Source: Bombyx mori (lineage: Eukaryota; Arthropoda; Insecta; Lepidoptera; Bombycidae). Taken from it: 64,000 bases of DNA. The notes under the pieces are model-generated. The model saw only the letters and a program-made list of their open reading frames with translations. It had not been told where the DNA came from and made no database searches. A program made the translations under genes and the position numbers. The DNA is taken from positions 14,136,117 to 14,200,116 of the forward strand of contig NC_085125.1 of assembly GCF_030269925.1 (NCBI RefSeq). Reading direction: 5' to 3'. Shown here piece after piece: positions 48,403 through 57,962 of the stretch. How positions within the stretch are numbered: the first letter of the stretch is position 1; the number at the start of each line of letters is the position of its first letter.

Positions 48403-48656
48403 TTATATTTCAGCAAAAGTCGTCCGTAAGTAGGGTGGTTCTGATTTATCCACAAACTCAGTTGATAAACCGGTTGGTGCTAATTTTATACCATCATCAT
48501 TCTCCTGCACTACAAACCACAAGTTTCTAGTCTTGACAATATCTATGTCTACGAAAACTGGGGATTGAAAGTATTTTATTTTATTAACTTCGTTAGCGGT
48601 TGAATTACTATCGGAGTGAGCCAATGCGAAGAGATAAACCAATGCCAGATTTTACG
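48403..48656 (-). other. Open frame in a duplicated segment, possible gene fragment
   Basis: Minus-strand frame LALVYLFALAHSDSNS, then a hydrophilic stretch to YLRTTFAEI and stop, about 80 codons. It starts without ATG, just after an in-frame TAA. A hydrophobic start followed by a polar region resembles a secreted-protein N-terminus. The first about 43 codons are also open, with a single noticed amino-acid change, in the copy at 25950-26078. It could be part of an exon or chance; no function is proposed. Confidence 0.35.
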
Positions 48657-48995
48657 CTGAAATTTTATTTTCATAGACCCAGGGTTTTAAAAATGAGACA
48701 CGAATATGTAGTTGGTCATCATCATTATCCTGCCTTTCTCCCAGTCATCTGGGGTCGGCGCACATGTTTTCTCCTTCCATACTCCTCTATCATATACCAT
48801 TTCTTCGCTCACTTCCCTCTTACACATATCGTCTTTCATACAATCCATCAATTTTTCCTTAGGTCTACCACTTCTTCTAAATCCTTCCACGTTCATAGGT
48901 AAAACTCTCTTAACAACCTCATTCTCATTTCGTCTCATCACATGTCCATACCATCTCAAATGCGCACTTCTCAACTTCTCTATCACAGGTGCCAC
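48528..48995 (-). repeat. Inverted segmental duplication copy (RTE family b plus flank)
   Basis: Minus strand encodes AHLRWYGHVMRRNEN, RPKEKLMDCMKDD and MVYDRGVWKEKTC, then the RTE terminus and a non-RTE flank shared with 25881-26078. Because the flank past the RTE end is shared, the whole segment was copied after the RTE inserted. Confidence 0.7.
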
Positions 48996-49106
48996 TTTCA
49001 GACTTCCTCTAACATATTCATTAATTCTAATGCTAATTAAACACCATTGAATATATTATTTTTTTCGTTAAAACATTAGAGATACTCACTCTTTTCTGTG
49101 TACTTT

Positions 49107-49332
49107 TTTTTTTTTTTTTTTTTTTTTTTCCCTGCCTATGCTGATAGCCTTGAGAGGCTATTTCAGCTTCACCCTAACGTTTGTAGGTGAGCTCGCGGGG
49201 CTCAACCGGAGAGTTGCTAACACTGACCCTAGCAAGAGCAGTGCTTCGCAGAATCTACCACCGGATCGGAAACGCGACCCACTGAGAAGATCCGGCGAGA
49301 AACTCAGTGGGCTGTGTCTGTGGGTTAGTCTG
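49107..49332 (+). repeat. Bm1-type SINE, 3' truncated
   Basis: A T-run of about 23, then ctatgctgatagccttgaga and well-preserved sequence to gtgggctgtgtctgtgggtt. It lacks the last about 75 bp seen at 685-984. Confidence 0.7.
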
Positions 49333-49515
49333 TGTACTCAAAAGGCGCGCAAGATCATATTAGTTAGCTGACGGTTAGCTCAAGGTTAAAAGCGTGTCAA
49401 TGTAATAATAAAGTTCGTGTGAACATAACAACAAAAAGCGTTTTATCAAAAATAAGGCATGTTTCAAAAAGTACTTCACGCATCTAACTTATACCAATCC
49501 TTTTTGAAGAATTTT

Positions 49516-49690
49516 TTATTTATTTATTTTTTATTGCCATTGTAGGCAGACGAGCATACGGCCCACCTGATGGTAAGCGGTCACAGTCGCTCATGGACGT
49601 CAGCAATGCCAGGGGCAGAGCCAAGCCGCTGCCTACCGTTAAGTACTCTTCGCAAGCCTCGTTTGAACAAGGACAGGACAGGTTTGAAGT
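49516..49690 (-). repeat. CR1/Jockey-type 3' end fragment
   Basis: ttattgccattgtaggcaga through cgcaagcctcgtttgaacaa. Short remnant of the coding end and 3' UTR. Confidence 0.65.
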
Positions 49691-50296
49691 ACTATAACTA
49701 ATTTAAAAATAAACTGATCTCGGAATTTTCTACTTAACAGTTATAAGTTTGAGTTTGAAGCTTATGTAATGTTATCTTAAATCTCTAAATTGTGTGTGTG
49801 TGTTAGTACATAAAATATAATCCTTATTCACTTTAAGAAATAAGTTTCTCAATAGTACGATTTCAAAATGACACGCGTACAAACAGACGGACTATACAAA
49901 ATTCTAAGGGCTCTGCTTTTTTGCCTGCTTTCATTCTTCACAAACGTGTTCGTGGAACCAGGAATAGAATCCGAAACCTCGGTCACGGAGCTTATCCAAT
50001 AAACCATCGTGTTGCGCTTGCCCTCACAGGCCAGTGCCATGGGCTAATAAAAACCGGTCCCGAAGACATTTATAACAAACGATATTAAGCCATAATAAAA
50101 TAAATTATTCAAGACACATCCAAGATAGTGTTTATTATTTAAAAAGATTATAGTAGTAGTGAAATCAAAAAGATAACTTGAATGCTAATCATGCCGACAG
50201 CTTGATGTTAAATATACACTCCATTTCTATGGTATAGACAAAAAGGCGACTGACTCTCTCATGGTTTTCTAAGCGTCGTATCTGCGTCAAAACCAG
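49691..50296. other. Unassigned spacer left of the LTR element
   Basis: A (TG) run at about 49790-49802. It ends with the candidate target-site bases accag at 50292-50296. Confidence 0.45.
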
Positions 50297-50476
50297 TTTG
50301 GGAATATATACGACGAAAGGAAGATCTTCCACCGAGCGGGTGATGTTGCTCGGTAGACCGACGGTCCGAATGTTGTTGTTCGGAACTTGTATATATGCGC
50401 TTTATCTTGAAAATGTCGTAAGCGAGATTCAGGCATCTGTCAATTATCTTGCGTTGTATGATGGCTACCCGCCACA
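50297..50476 (-). repeat. 3' LTR of the miniature element
   Basis: 180 bp, identical as read to the 5' LTR. Confidence 0.75.
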
Positions 50477-50488
50477 TCCCTCCCCTCC
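50477..50488 (-). promoter_or_regulatory. Polypurine tract
   Basis: Sense strand ggaggggaggga, 12 purines, directly before the tgtggcgg start of the 3' LTR. This is the position expected for the plus-strand primer. Confidence 0.75.
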
Positions 50489-50548
50489 GAGACTGGAGGT
50501 CGTGTCATTTTTAGTTAGCGTTGTCCGTGCTGAGATTAGCTTGCAAGG

Positions 50549-50727
50549 GCCAGTGCTGCTCGAAGCCTGCGGTGAGTCGAGGCTGAGCTTGAATGCTGCG
50601 TGCGTGTCGCCAGTGCTGCTCGAAGTTTGCGGTGAGTCGAAACTGAGCTGAATGCTCCCTGGATGTCGCCAGTGCTGCTCGAAGTCTGCGTTGAGTCGAG
50701 ACTGAGCTTGAATGTTACGTGCGTGTC
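50549..50727 (-). repeat. Three internal 59-60 bp tandem repeats
   Basis: Each unit begins, on the plus strand, gccagtgctgctcgaag (50549, 50609, 50668). On the sense strand a 60-bp period equals 20 codons, and a 104-codon frame (50465-50779) carries a repeated FKLSLDSPQASSSTG-like unit. I regard the frame as probably non-coding. Confidence 0.7.
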
Positions 50728-51013
50728 GTGCGTAGTCCATGTGATGCAGAGCTGCCACGCCGGAGATGTGTGACCCCAAGCGTTGATGATCCGGTCGTGG
50801 GCTGCGATGAACTGTAGCGGCGTGATGAGGCAGTGAAGTTGCGTGCCGTAGGACCAGGAAGCGCGGTGAGTCGGCTGCGATGGTCCTGTTGAGGCTGCGG
50901 TGCTGGCTTGCTGTGGGACGACTGTCAATGACGTTTTATCTGCGAGAATGCGGGGATTGTGGTAGCCGAAATTCTTGATGCGCTGATGATGAATCAGAAG
51001 GTTGCGTGTTCAG

Positions 51014-51031
51014 ATCACGTCGGGGTCACCA
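51014..51031 (-). promoter_or_regulatory. Primer-binding site, tRNA-Trp
   Basis: Sense strand tggtgaccccgacgtgat is complementary to the 3' 18 nt of metazoan tRNA-Trp including CCA. The tRNA similarity continues to 50993. Confidence 0.75.
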
Positions 51032-51032
51032 G

Positions 51033-51212
51033 TTTGGGAATATATACGACGAAAGGAAGATCTTCCACCGAGCGGGTGATGTTGCTCGGTAGACCGACGG
51101 TCCGAATGTTGTTGTTCGGAACTTGTATATATGCGCTTTATCTTGAAAATGTCGTAAGCGAGATTCAGGCATCTGTCAATTATCTTGCGTTGTATGATGG
51201 CTACCCGCCACA
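51033..51212 (-). repeat. 5' LTR of the miniature element
   Basis: 180 bp. On the sense (minus) strand starts tgtggcgggtagcc and ends tatattcccaaa. The primer-binding site follows after one base. The 3' end is not the canonical CA, so the exact edge may differ by 2-4 bases. Confidence 0.75.
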
Positions 51213-51422
51213 CCAGCATTATAATTTTGATGATTTTAATGATCCACCAAATGTCTGTCAACTAATATTAGCTTATTTGGGAGACGTTGCCTTGTCTAAA
51301 TTTCACAAAGATTTATTTTCTCTTCACGAGTAATGCGCTTATCAATGAGCAGCATTCGAGATAAACCTTAAGTCTAAAATGTTAATTTATTCTGAAATTT
51401 TTAATTGAAAGATTACGAAGTT

Positions 51423-51775
51423 TACTGGTGGTGAGAACCTCTTGCGAGTCCGCACGGGTGTATATTTCTGCCGTGAAGCAGTAATGCGTTTCGGTTTGAA
51501 GGGTCGGGCAGCCGTTGTTTTTTTTATTTTTTTTATTGCCTTTGTAGACAGACGAGCATACGGCCCACCTGATGGTGAGTAGTTACCGTCGCCCATGGAC
51601 TTCAGCAATGCCAAGGGCAGAGCCAAGCCGCTGCCTACCGCATAACTTTGTAACTATACTTGAGACTTTAGAACTTGTGGGTGGCGGCGCATTTACGTTG
51701 TGGATGTCTATGGGTTCCAGTAACAACTCAACCAGGTAGGCTGAGAGCTCGTCCACCCATCTAAGCAATAACAAA
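51423..51775 (+). repeat. BMC1-like short unit, interrupted
   Basis: Left part 51423-51518 ends at gcagccgttgt; right part 51649-51775 resumes at taactatacttgagac. An internal deletion occurs after cgggtg. The CR1/Jockey fragment sits between. Confidence 0.7.
51519..51648 (-). repeat. CR1/Jockey-type 3' fragment nested in BMC1
   Basis: T-rich start, then gcctttgtagacagacgagc to gcctaccgcataactttg. cgttgt on the left versus ctttgt on the right may be the decayed target-site duplication. Confidence 0.65.
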
Positions 51776-52142
51776 ATTAAAAAAATTACGACTATTTTAA
51801 CTGCAAATAGCGACGCTGCTATTTTTCGACGAAAATTTATACAAAATACAAAAAATAATAGAAATTCTCCAGGATCGTACCAATATCGTATCGTACGTTA
51901 GAAATCGTATTCGACTCGATCACTTCTGGGCTACGCGGAACGTGTTTCTAATACGATACAAGACACAATTTATGCATATTGCTTTTTGTTAGTGGTCTGT
52001 TGTTACTAATGATCGCGGTATGACACTGTAGGAAGTATTCTGATTTAGTAACTTAACTGAGTATAATATTTGTTGTACTTATCTTTTATCGAACTATAAC
52101 AAAATTATGGAATTATTTTTTATAATAGCTTATGTCCATTCT
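51776..52142. other. Unassigned AT-rich spacer
   Basis: Nothing recognised. aatatcgtatcgtacg and aatacgatac words near 51890-51960. Confidence 0.4.
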
Positions 52143-52400
52143 GGCCGTCTGGTGTAGTGGTAAGTGACATGGTCACTACACAAGGGGCCGCGGGTTCGAT
52201 TCCCGCCAAGGGAAGATATTTGTATGATAAATATAAAATGTCTTTTCCAGGGTTATGGATGTATATTAAATATATGTATGTGTATAATAAAAAATCTTAC
52301 ATTTATTTCCGTTCTCTGGTACCTGTAACACAAGTTCTTTACGAACTTAGCACGGGACCAGTTAACGTGGCGTGGTTGTTAGTAAATATTTATTTATTTA
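52143..52400 (+). repeat. tRNA-derived SINE
   Basis: Same family as 32054, with A box tggtgtagtggtaagtgaca and B box gggttcgattcccgcc (one change). The 3' end is tttatttattta, abutting the next repeat without a gap. Confidence 0.75.
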
Positions 52401-52692
52401 CTAGCTGACGCGGCAGAGTTCGTAGTGCGTCAATCGGTAAATAAATGATCTAAACTTTTGTATAAAATAAACTTAAAACAAACAAAAGGAATCCCTCCGC
52501 GGGGGACACATTGAAGGGAAAACAAAATTGTTATTTTTATTTAATTCCGAGCATTTTCATATTTGTCTACCTTTTAAACCTTCTCTGGACTTCCTCAAAT
52601 AATTCAAGATCAAAATTAGTCAAATCGGTCAAGCCGTTTTCGAGTTTTAGCGAGACTAACGAACAGCGACTCATTTTTATACATATAGATTA
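52401..52692 (+). repeat. RTE/Metulj-like LINE-tail repeat, copy 5
   Basis: ctagctgacgcggcagagtt to ttatacatatagat. It directly follows the SINE, so one of the two probably inserted at the edge of the other. Confidence 0.65.
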
Positions 52693-52775
52693 TTATTTAT
52701 TATTTGTTTACAGTTCCTAAATTATAAATAATATTTAAGCAAATAATCTATCATTCAACGCGTAAATATTTTGTG

Positions 52776-53240
52776 ACCGCCCGATCAGCCTCCTCCCAGC
52801 GCTGGGCAAATTATACGAACGGCTAACACGCAAACGGCCCTGGGACTTCATCACTTCGAAAGCCATGACCCATGAACAGTTCGGATTCCTCGCAAAGCAC
52901 TCGTGCATTCAGCAACGGAGCACATCTTAGTAGGGCTAAATAGACGCAAACCCGTGTCCCTACGGGAGCCCTCTTCTTCGATATCACGAAGGCGTTTGAC
53001 AAGGTCTGGCACAACGCAACGGCTTAATTTACAAACTGTACACCATGGTAGTGCTAAGCAGTCTCGTGCTCATCATACGAGACTTCTTAATGAAAAAAAG
53101 TGTGCGTATGTACAAATCACATACGGTAGAAGTGAAACTTATAAAATATAAAAATAATAGCAAGGGTCAATCACTCCGCAGTGCAATGGAGCAGCCGCAC
53201 CCCGGGGGAACCGCCTGCATGTCCACGGAATCCCGACGCC
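52776..53240 (+). pseudogene. Jockey-type reverse transcriptase fragment, frameshifted
   Basis: Frames read RPISLLPALGKLYERLTRKR, THEQFGFLAKHSCIQQ, then LVGLNRRKPV, then ALFFDITKAFDKVWHN, LIYKLYTM and LVLIIRDFLMKK. This is the fingers/palm segment with the first catalytic aspartate in FFDITKAFD. Frameshifts and losses separate the blocks, and the YADD region is absent. It is a dead fragment of a Jockey-clade element. Confidence 0.75.
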
Positions 53241-53258
53241 AGGTAGGTATGATTTAGC

Positions 53259-53350
53259 ATTTTTTTTCCTACCTAAGCTGATAGTCTTGAGAGGCTATAT
53301 CAACGTCGCCTTAATTAGTAGGTGAGCTCACGGGGCTCAAACCTGGTGAC
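53259..53350 (+). repeat. Bm1 5' fragment
   Basis: ttcctacctaagctgatagt then gtaggtgagctcacggggct and caaacctggtgac. Confidence 0.65.
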
Positions 53351-53649
53351 TGATTTAGCAAGAAAAATACGAGAACCACTATCAACTGCGTAACATTTCG
53401 TCACCGCGATTCAGGAATTGTTGAATTTACGTGCAGCGACATCTGTTGATAACAAACTAAATAGAAACAAAATAAACATGGCGCGTAACCGAAAAACGTT
53501 ACATACGTTTTTTTCCTCCCTACGTCGATAAAGAAGTTTCACTCCACAAATATTTTTCGATAATTTGAATTGTTTTCTTCTAGCTGGAGGATGTAGCAAA
53601 GTTAGTAAAGCTAAACTATGCTCATCCGACTTGAGCTTTCCTCTAATTG

Positions 53650-53976
53650 CCAAAGTGTCTCCACAGTTTTTACCATCGCACCGCCCGCCACCGGAGTAGT
53701 GTTCATCCATACTACCTGGAGCCACTGCGGTCATCCACAGTGCGTTTCCAGAGGTCTTTTTTGCCACGTACCATCCGGCTATGGAATGAGCTCCCCTCCA
53801 CGGTGTTTCCCGAGCGCTATGACATGTCCTTCTTCAAACGAGGCTTGTGGAGAGTATTAAACGGTAGGCAGCGGCTTGGCTCTGCCCCTGGCATTGCTGA
53901 AGTCCATGGGCGACGGTAACCACTCACCATCAGGTGGGCCGTATGCTCGTCTGCCTACAAGGGCAATAAAAAAAAT
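53650..53976 (+). pseudogene. CR1/Jockey-type LINE 3' end
   Basis: Frame from FYHRTARHRSSVHPYYLEPL through RTIRLWNELPSTVF to FKRGLWRVL, then 3' UTR and aagggcaataaaaaaaatat. About 75 readable codons without stops. Confidence 0.7.
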
Positions 53977-54384
53977 ATAAAAAAACAGTATAAGGAGAAC
54001 AAAAACATTTATTTGCCATTTCCTAAATGATTTACGATATAAACATTCTTAAGGTAACGTCATACAGAGAGCTACTACTCAGAGGACGAAGAAACTTGTG
54101 AATTAACTGTTAGATTTTCAAGCATAAAGTTTATTTGATTGGTTAAACGAACCCAATGTCATTGGCAGTGACAGTGAATACTCACCGACAACATTATACG
54201 CTCATCCGCAGGCTACGCAGTCATTAAGTATGAATGAATTGAAATTATCGAAAATTATATAATAAAATCAATAAAATCGAGATTATTTTCTTCGATTACA
54301 AATAAATTAAGACTAATTCATGCTAAATTATCTTCAAGACAATTATTGCTATCCATATACATATTAGGACATTTTTGGAGGCTT
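53977..54384. other. Unassigned spacer
   Basis: AT-rich, nothing recognised. Confidence 0.4.
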
Positions 54385-54627
54385 TTTTTATTGCTTATAT
54401 GGATGGACGAGCTCACAGCCCACCTGGTGTTCAGTGGTTACTGGAGCCCATAGACATCTACAATGTAAATACGCCACCCACCTTGAGATATGAATTATAA
54501 GGTCTCAATTATGGTTACAACGGCTGCCCCGCCCTTCCAAACGCATTACTGTTTCACGGCAGAAATAGGCAGGGTGGTGATATCTACCCGCGCGGACTCA
54601 CAAGAGGTTCTACTACCAGTCATGTTT
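54385..54627 (-). repeat. BMC1-like short unit
   Basis: T-run/attgcttatatggatgg to ctactaccagt, with an 11-bp deletion around cttccaaacgc. Confidence 0.7.
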
Positions 54628-55114
54628 ATTAAGACTGCCCTTAAAATCCTTCGGTGCCGAAAAAATGGCTAACATGAGATTATTCAAAAAGTTTTAGCAC
54701 ATTCTCTCTAGACAGCATAAATAAAATTATACAGTATATAGGTATATTCTTATAGCCACGCAATATCTGGTCGTTTATGTGTATTCACCTTTATTACTTA
54801 GAGAAATTATTGCCACTTGTCCTTTTGTAACTGCGTTAGGCGGTCTGGACACGCTAAACGAATTAATGACATTGTCCAACCGCACGAAACATATCGTATA
54901 TGTAACAGAATTTTTGTTCCTCCTCCTTATTAAACAAGGGTTTATTATCAACGCATCTACCGCCATCTTGAAACAGAGTTTATTCTGTTGTCGTACTTTT
55001 GTTGTTATTGAGCTTAATGGGGAATTGAACTTAAGGCATATGGTTGGCTAACTAGTTGGCAATGTTAATGATAGCGGTCGTAAGTGAACACCTAACTTTG
55101 ATATGTCAATAAGG
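54628..55114. other. Unassigned spacer
   Basis: A 90-codon plus frame and a 63-codon minus frame overlap at 54775-55051. Neither has a motif I know. Confidence 0.4.
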
Positions 55115-55532
55115 CAATGCGTCGTGGTAATCGCCTTATGGTTGCCGCCGCTGACTATTCCCTGAATCCTGATCACGCAGGAGCCAGTCACCGTCGTCAC
55201 CCTAGATACGTCCTTACGGATCCATCAGATCTAATATCCCTTGCATTAGACACATTTAGCTCTAGCACTAGGAGTAGGGATCCCGGTAACCGTGCTCATC
55301 GAACTCGGCAAAAAGTTACACGTGCAACCTAACTTAAATATCATCCCATTGAGTTTCTCGTCGGATCTTCTTAGCGGGAGGCGATTCCGATCCGGTAGTA
55401 GATTCATTCACTCTTGAGTGGTTTGGTCTCTCTTGGTGGCGTTCGGGTAGCTGTTAGCAAAGCCCGCCACTTCTGGCTGAGCCCTTGCTCGTCCATCTGT
55501 CCCTGGGAAATTGGAAAGGCTTCCGGGCCACC
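55115..55532 (-). repeat. Bm1-related composite repeat, long copy
   Basis: Plus strand gagtttctcgtcggatcttc and gatccggtagtagattc are Bm1-like. ggtctctcttggtggcgttc to ttccgggccaccagtaat matches 42633. The extra 55115-55330 part is family sequence not present in the other copy. Confidence 0.5.
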
Positions 55533-55534
55533 AG

Positions 55535-55735
55535 TAATCCCTGCCTATTTCTGTCGTGAAGCAGTAATACGTTTCGATTTGAACGGTGGAGTAGCCGTTG
55601 TAACTATATTGAGACCTTAGAACTTATATCTCAAGGTGGGTGGCGCATTTACGTTGTAGATGTCTATGGGCTCCAGTAACCACTTAAACCAGGTGGACTG
55701 TGAGCTCGTCCACCCAACCACGCAATAAAAAAACC
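55535..55735 (+). repeat. BMC1-like 3' end fragment
   Basis: ccctgcctatttctgtcgtg to cacgcaataaaaaaac. Confidence 0.7.
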
Positions 55736-56327
55736 ATAGAGTTCAAGTACAAAATCATTTCGATCATACTTATGAAACTAGAACGCGATACCCGCTTAAG
55801 TCAGTAAGATACTGTTACAGGATGGCGTTGAGGATATTATCTAATGGGGAGACCTTTCATTGGGTTGGCTTTGGCTCGGTAGACTGTTTTCTATTCATAT
55901 GTCAATTGTAAAATTAAGTTTCTTGAATTCTGTCCCTAAGACAAAAAATAAACCTCGGCACCGATGTGGTATTAACAATTGCAGCCAATCACAGAGCAAC
56001 AGAACTTTTAGTAACGGTTTCACGGTAGTCAAAATATAGCGTAGTTCTTAAAATTGTGTTCTTATTATTAAAGAGATGATTTTGATAAATCGCACCAAAC
56101 AAACTAATGTAAACTAGAATTCAACTAATCAACGAATCAGCAGACACGTACGATAAAAAAAGAAGTAAATATAAATGTAAAACACGATTTAATAAATGCT
56201 ATGAGTCATCGTAACGTCGGCCGAATGATGCGCGTGCGTCTAGCCGTGAGTCAGAGCGAGATATTTATGCGAATGCTTTACATTACTCGCTAAGTTCCGA
56301 ACGGACTTGCTATACTAATTATACTGC
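55736..56327. other. Unassigned spacer
   Basis: No recognised feature. Confidence 0.4.
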
Positions 56328-56572
56328 TGGTGGTAGGACCTCTTGGGAGTCCGCACGGGTAGGTACAACCACCCTGCCTATTTCTCTCGTGAAGCAGTAA
56401 TGCGTTTCGGTTTGAAGGGTGGTGCAGCCGTTGTAACTATACTGAGACCTTAGAACTGATATCTCAAGGTGGGTGGCGCAATTTACGTTGTAGGTGTTTA
56501 TGGGCTCCAGTAACCACTTAACACCAGGTGGGCTGTGAGCTCGTCCATCCACCTAAGCAATAAAAAAAACAA
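56328..56572 (+). repeat. BMC1-like short unit
   Basis: gctggtggtaggacctcttg to ccatccacctaagcaataaa. Near-complete short form at the recurrent 5' boundary. Confidence 0.75.
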
Positions 56573-57075
56573 AAAAACGTAAATGTTAGCTTGAGAAGCC
56601 AAAAGGGAGAATACTAAAGAAGGGAGAAGGAGGAGAGAAGGGAGAATTTACTAACCTGAAAAAAAGGTTATGGTATGATATTTTTTCTTAAAGCGGCTAC
56701 CTAGAGCGAATGCTAGTAGTAAAATCATTACCGGACACTGGCGTTGGAGATTAACTAATTTTAATTAGGATTACGTTGAGTGCACCAAAATATATATATA
56801 TTATCATATATCCCAATTTATTTATAAAATCGTGATGAGTATCAAACCCTCACGGGCGTTTTCATTACCACTGATGCGGAATTCAGATCACAATACAGTA
56901 GAGTCGGTAAGAATCTCAGAGAAACAAAGAGTTTTTTAGTTTTTTATTATTAGTACAAAAATTGGCGATGATTCTCCTTCTACGGATTTCTAGAAGCCGT
57001 AGTAATGCTCAGAGTGATACTGGATTCAATAAAAACCGGCGCGCCCCTCTTTCTGAGCCTTATAAAAGCCTTTTT
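56573..57075. other. Unassigned spacer
   Basis: A purine-rich gagaagggag cluster near 56600-56650. Otherwise nothing. Confidence 0.4.
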
Positions 57076-57310
57076 TACTGGTGGTAGGACCTCTTGTGAG
57101 TCCGCACAGATAGGTACCACCACCCTGATTATTTCTGCCGTGAAGCAGTAATGCGTTTCGGTTTGAAGGGTGGGGCAGCCGTTGTAACTATACTGAGACC
57201 TTAGAACTTATATCTCAAGGTGGGTGGCGCATTTACGTTGTAGATGTCTATGGGCTCCAGTAACCACTTAACACCAGGGGGCTGTGAACTCGTCCACCCA
57301 TTTAGATAAT
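57076..57310 (+). repeat. BMC1-like short unit
   Basis: tactggtggtaggacctctt to ccacccatttagataata. Confidence 0.75.
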
Positions 57311-57623
57311 AATAGCTTTAAAAAAACAAAAGAAAATGCATCAATGTATTTCGTCCAACTATCGCGATCCCCAATCGTACAAACGATTGCGACCAGGCGA
57401 AAGTGCAAACTGGGCGCTGAGTCATCAGTTGATATCCGATATTTGAGAAATAGATTGACTAACTAATTGTGCTCGCCCGGAATCCCGAAATCGATCTAAC
57501 ATGGAACAATTCTAACAATATGGTTATGGAATCTAGCAGTAGGAGGCGAGGCTAGTTGCAGAAACACTTAATAACTTAATAAAGCTAAATGTGCTTTTAA
57601 AACATTCAACATTCAACGAGAGT
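57311..57623. other. Unassigned spacer
   Basis: Nothing recognised. Confidence 0.4.
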
Positions 57624-57806
57624 AAGTTGTTTCTCGCCGGATTTTCTCAGTGGGTCGCTTTTCCGATCCGGTGGTAGATTCTGCGAAGTACTGCTCTTGC
57701 TAAGGTCAGTGTTAGCATCACTCCGGTTTGAGCCCCGTGAGCTCCCTTACTAGTTAAGGTTAAATAGCCTCTCAAGGCTATCAGCTTAGGTAGGAAAATA
57801 AAAAGA
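57624..57806 (-). repeat. Bm1 5' part
   Basis: Reverse-oriented from tgtttctcgccggattttct to atcagcttaggtaggaaaat, the promoter-proximal half of Bm1. Confidence 0.7.
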
Positions 57807-57829
57807 GAGTAAGATACACATACATATCG

Positions 57830-57962
57830 GTGCTTTTAAGTACTTCAAGCAGCGGTCACCGTTCTCGTCGAACCAGTCGCTTGCGAAGAAGGGTTTGGCA
57901 AGTAAATCAACCCACAGACACAGCCCACAAAGTTTCTCGCCAGATCTTCTCAGTGATCGCTA
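57830..57962 (-). repeat. Bm1 3' part
   Basis: Reverse-oriented from tcggtgcttttaagtactt to cttctcagtgatcgc. It is the complementary half of Bm1, but placed on the wrong side of the 57624 piece for one copy, so these are two partial insertions or a rearranged one. Confidence 0.65.

Larger units (their letters stand above)
50297..51212 (-). mobile_element. Miniature non-autonomous LTR retrotransposon (TRIM-like)
   Basis: A 916-bp element transcribed leftward. It has two 180-bp direct terminal repeats that read identical, a primer-binding site for tRNA-Trp next to the 5' LTR, a polypurine tract next to the 3' LTR, and a 556-bp internal region with no gag or pol. CCAG flanks both outer ends (50293-50296 and 51213-51216), a candidate 4-bp target-site duplication. 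It must rely on enzymes from another LTR element. I do not recognise the parent family. Identical LTRs suggest a recent insertion. Confidence 0.75.

Noticed and set aside
50298..51333. 117- and 124-codon plus-strand frames sharing a 60-residue segment, as paralogous genes
   Set aside because: The shared segment is the antisense of the two identical LTRs.
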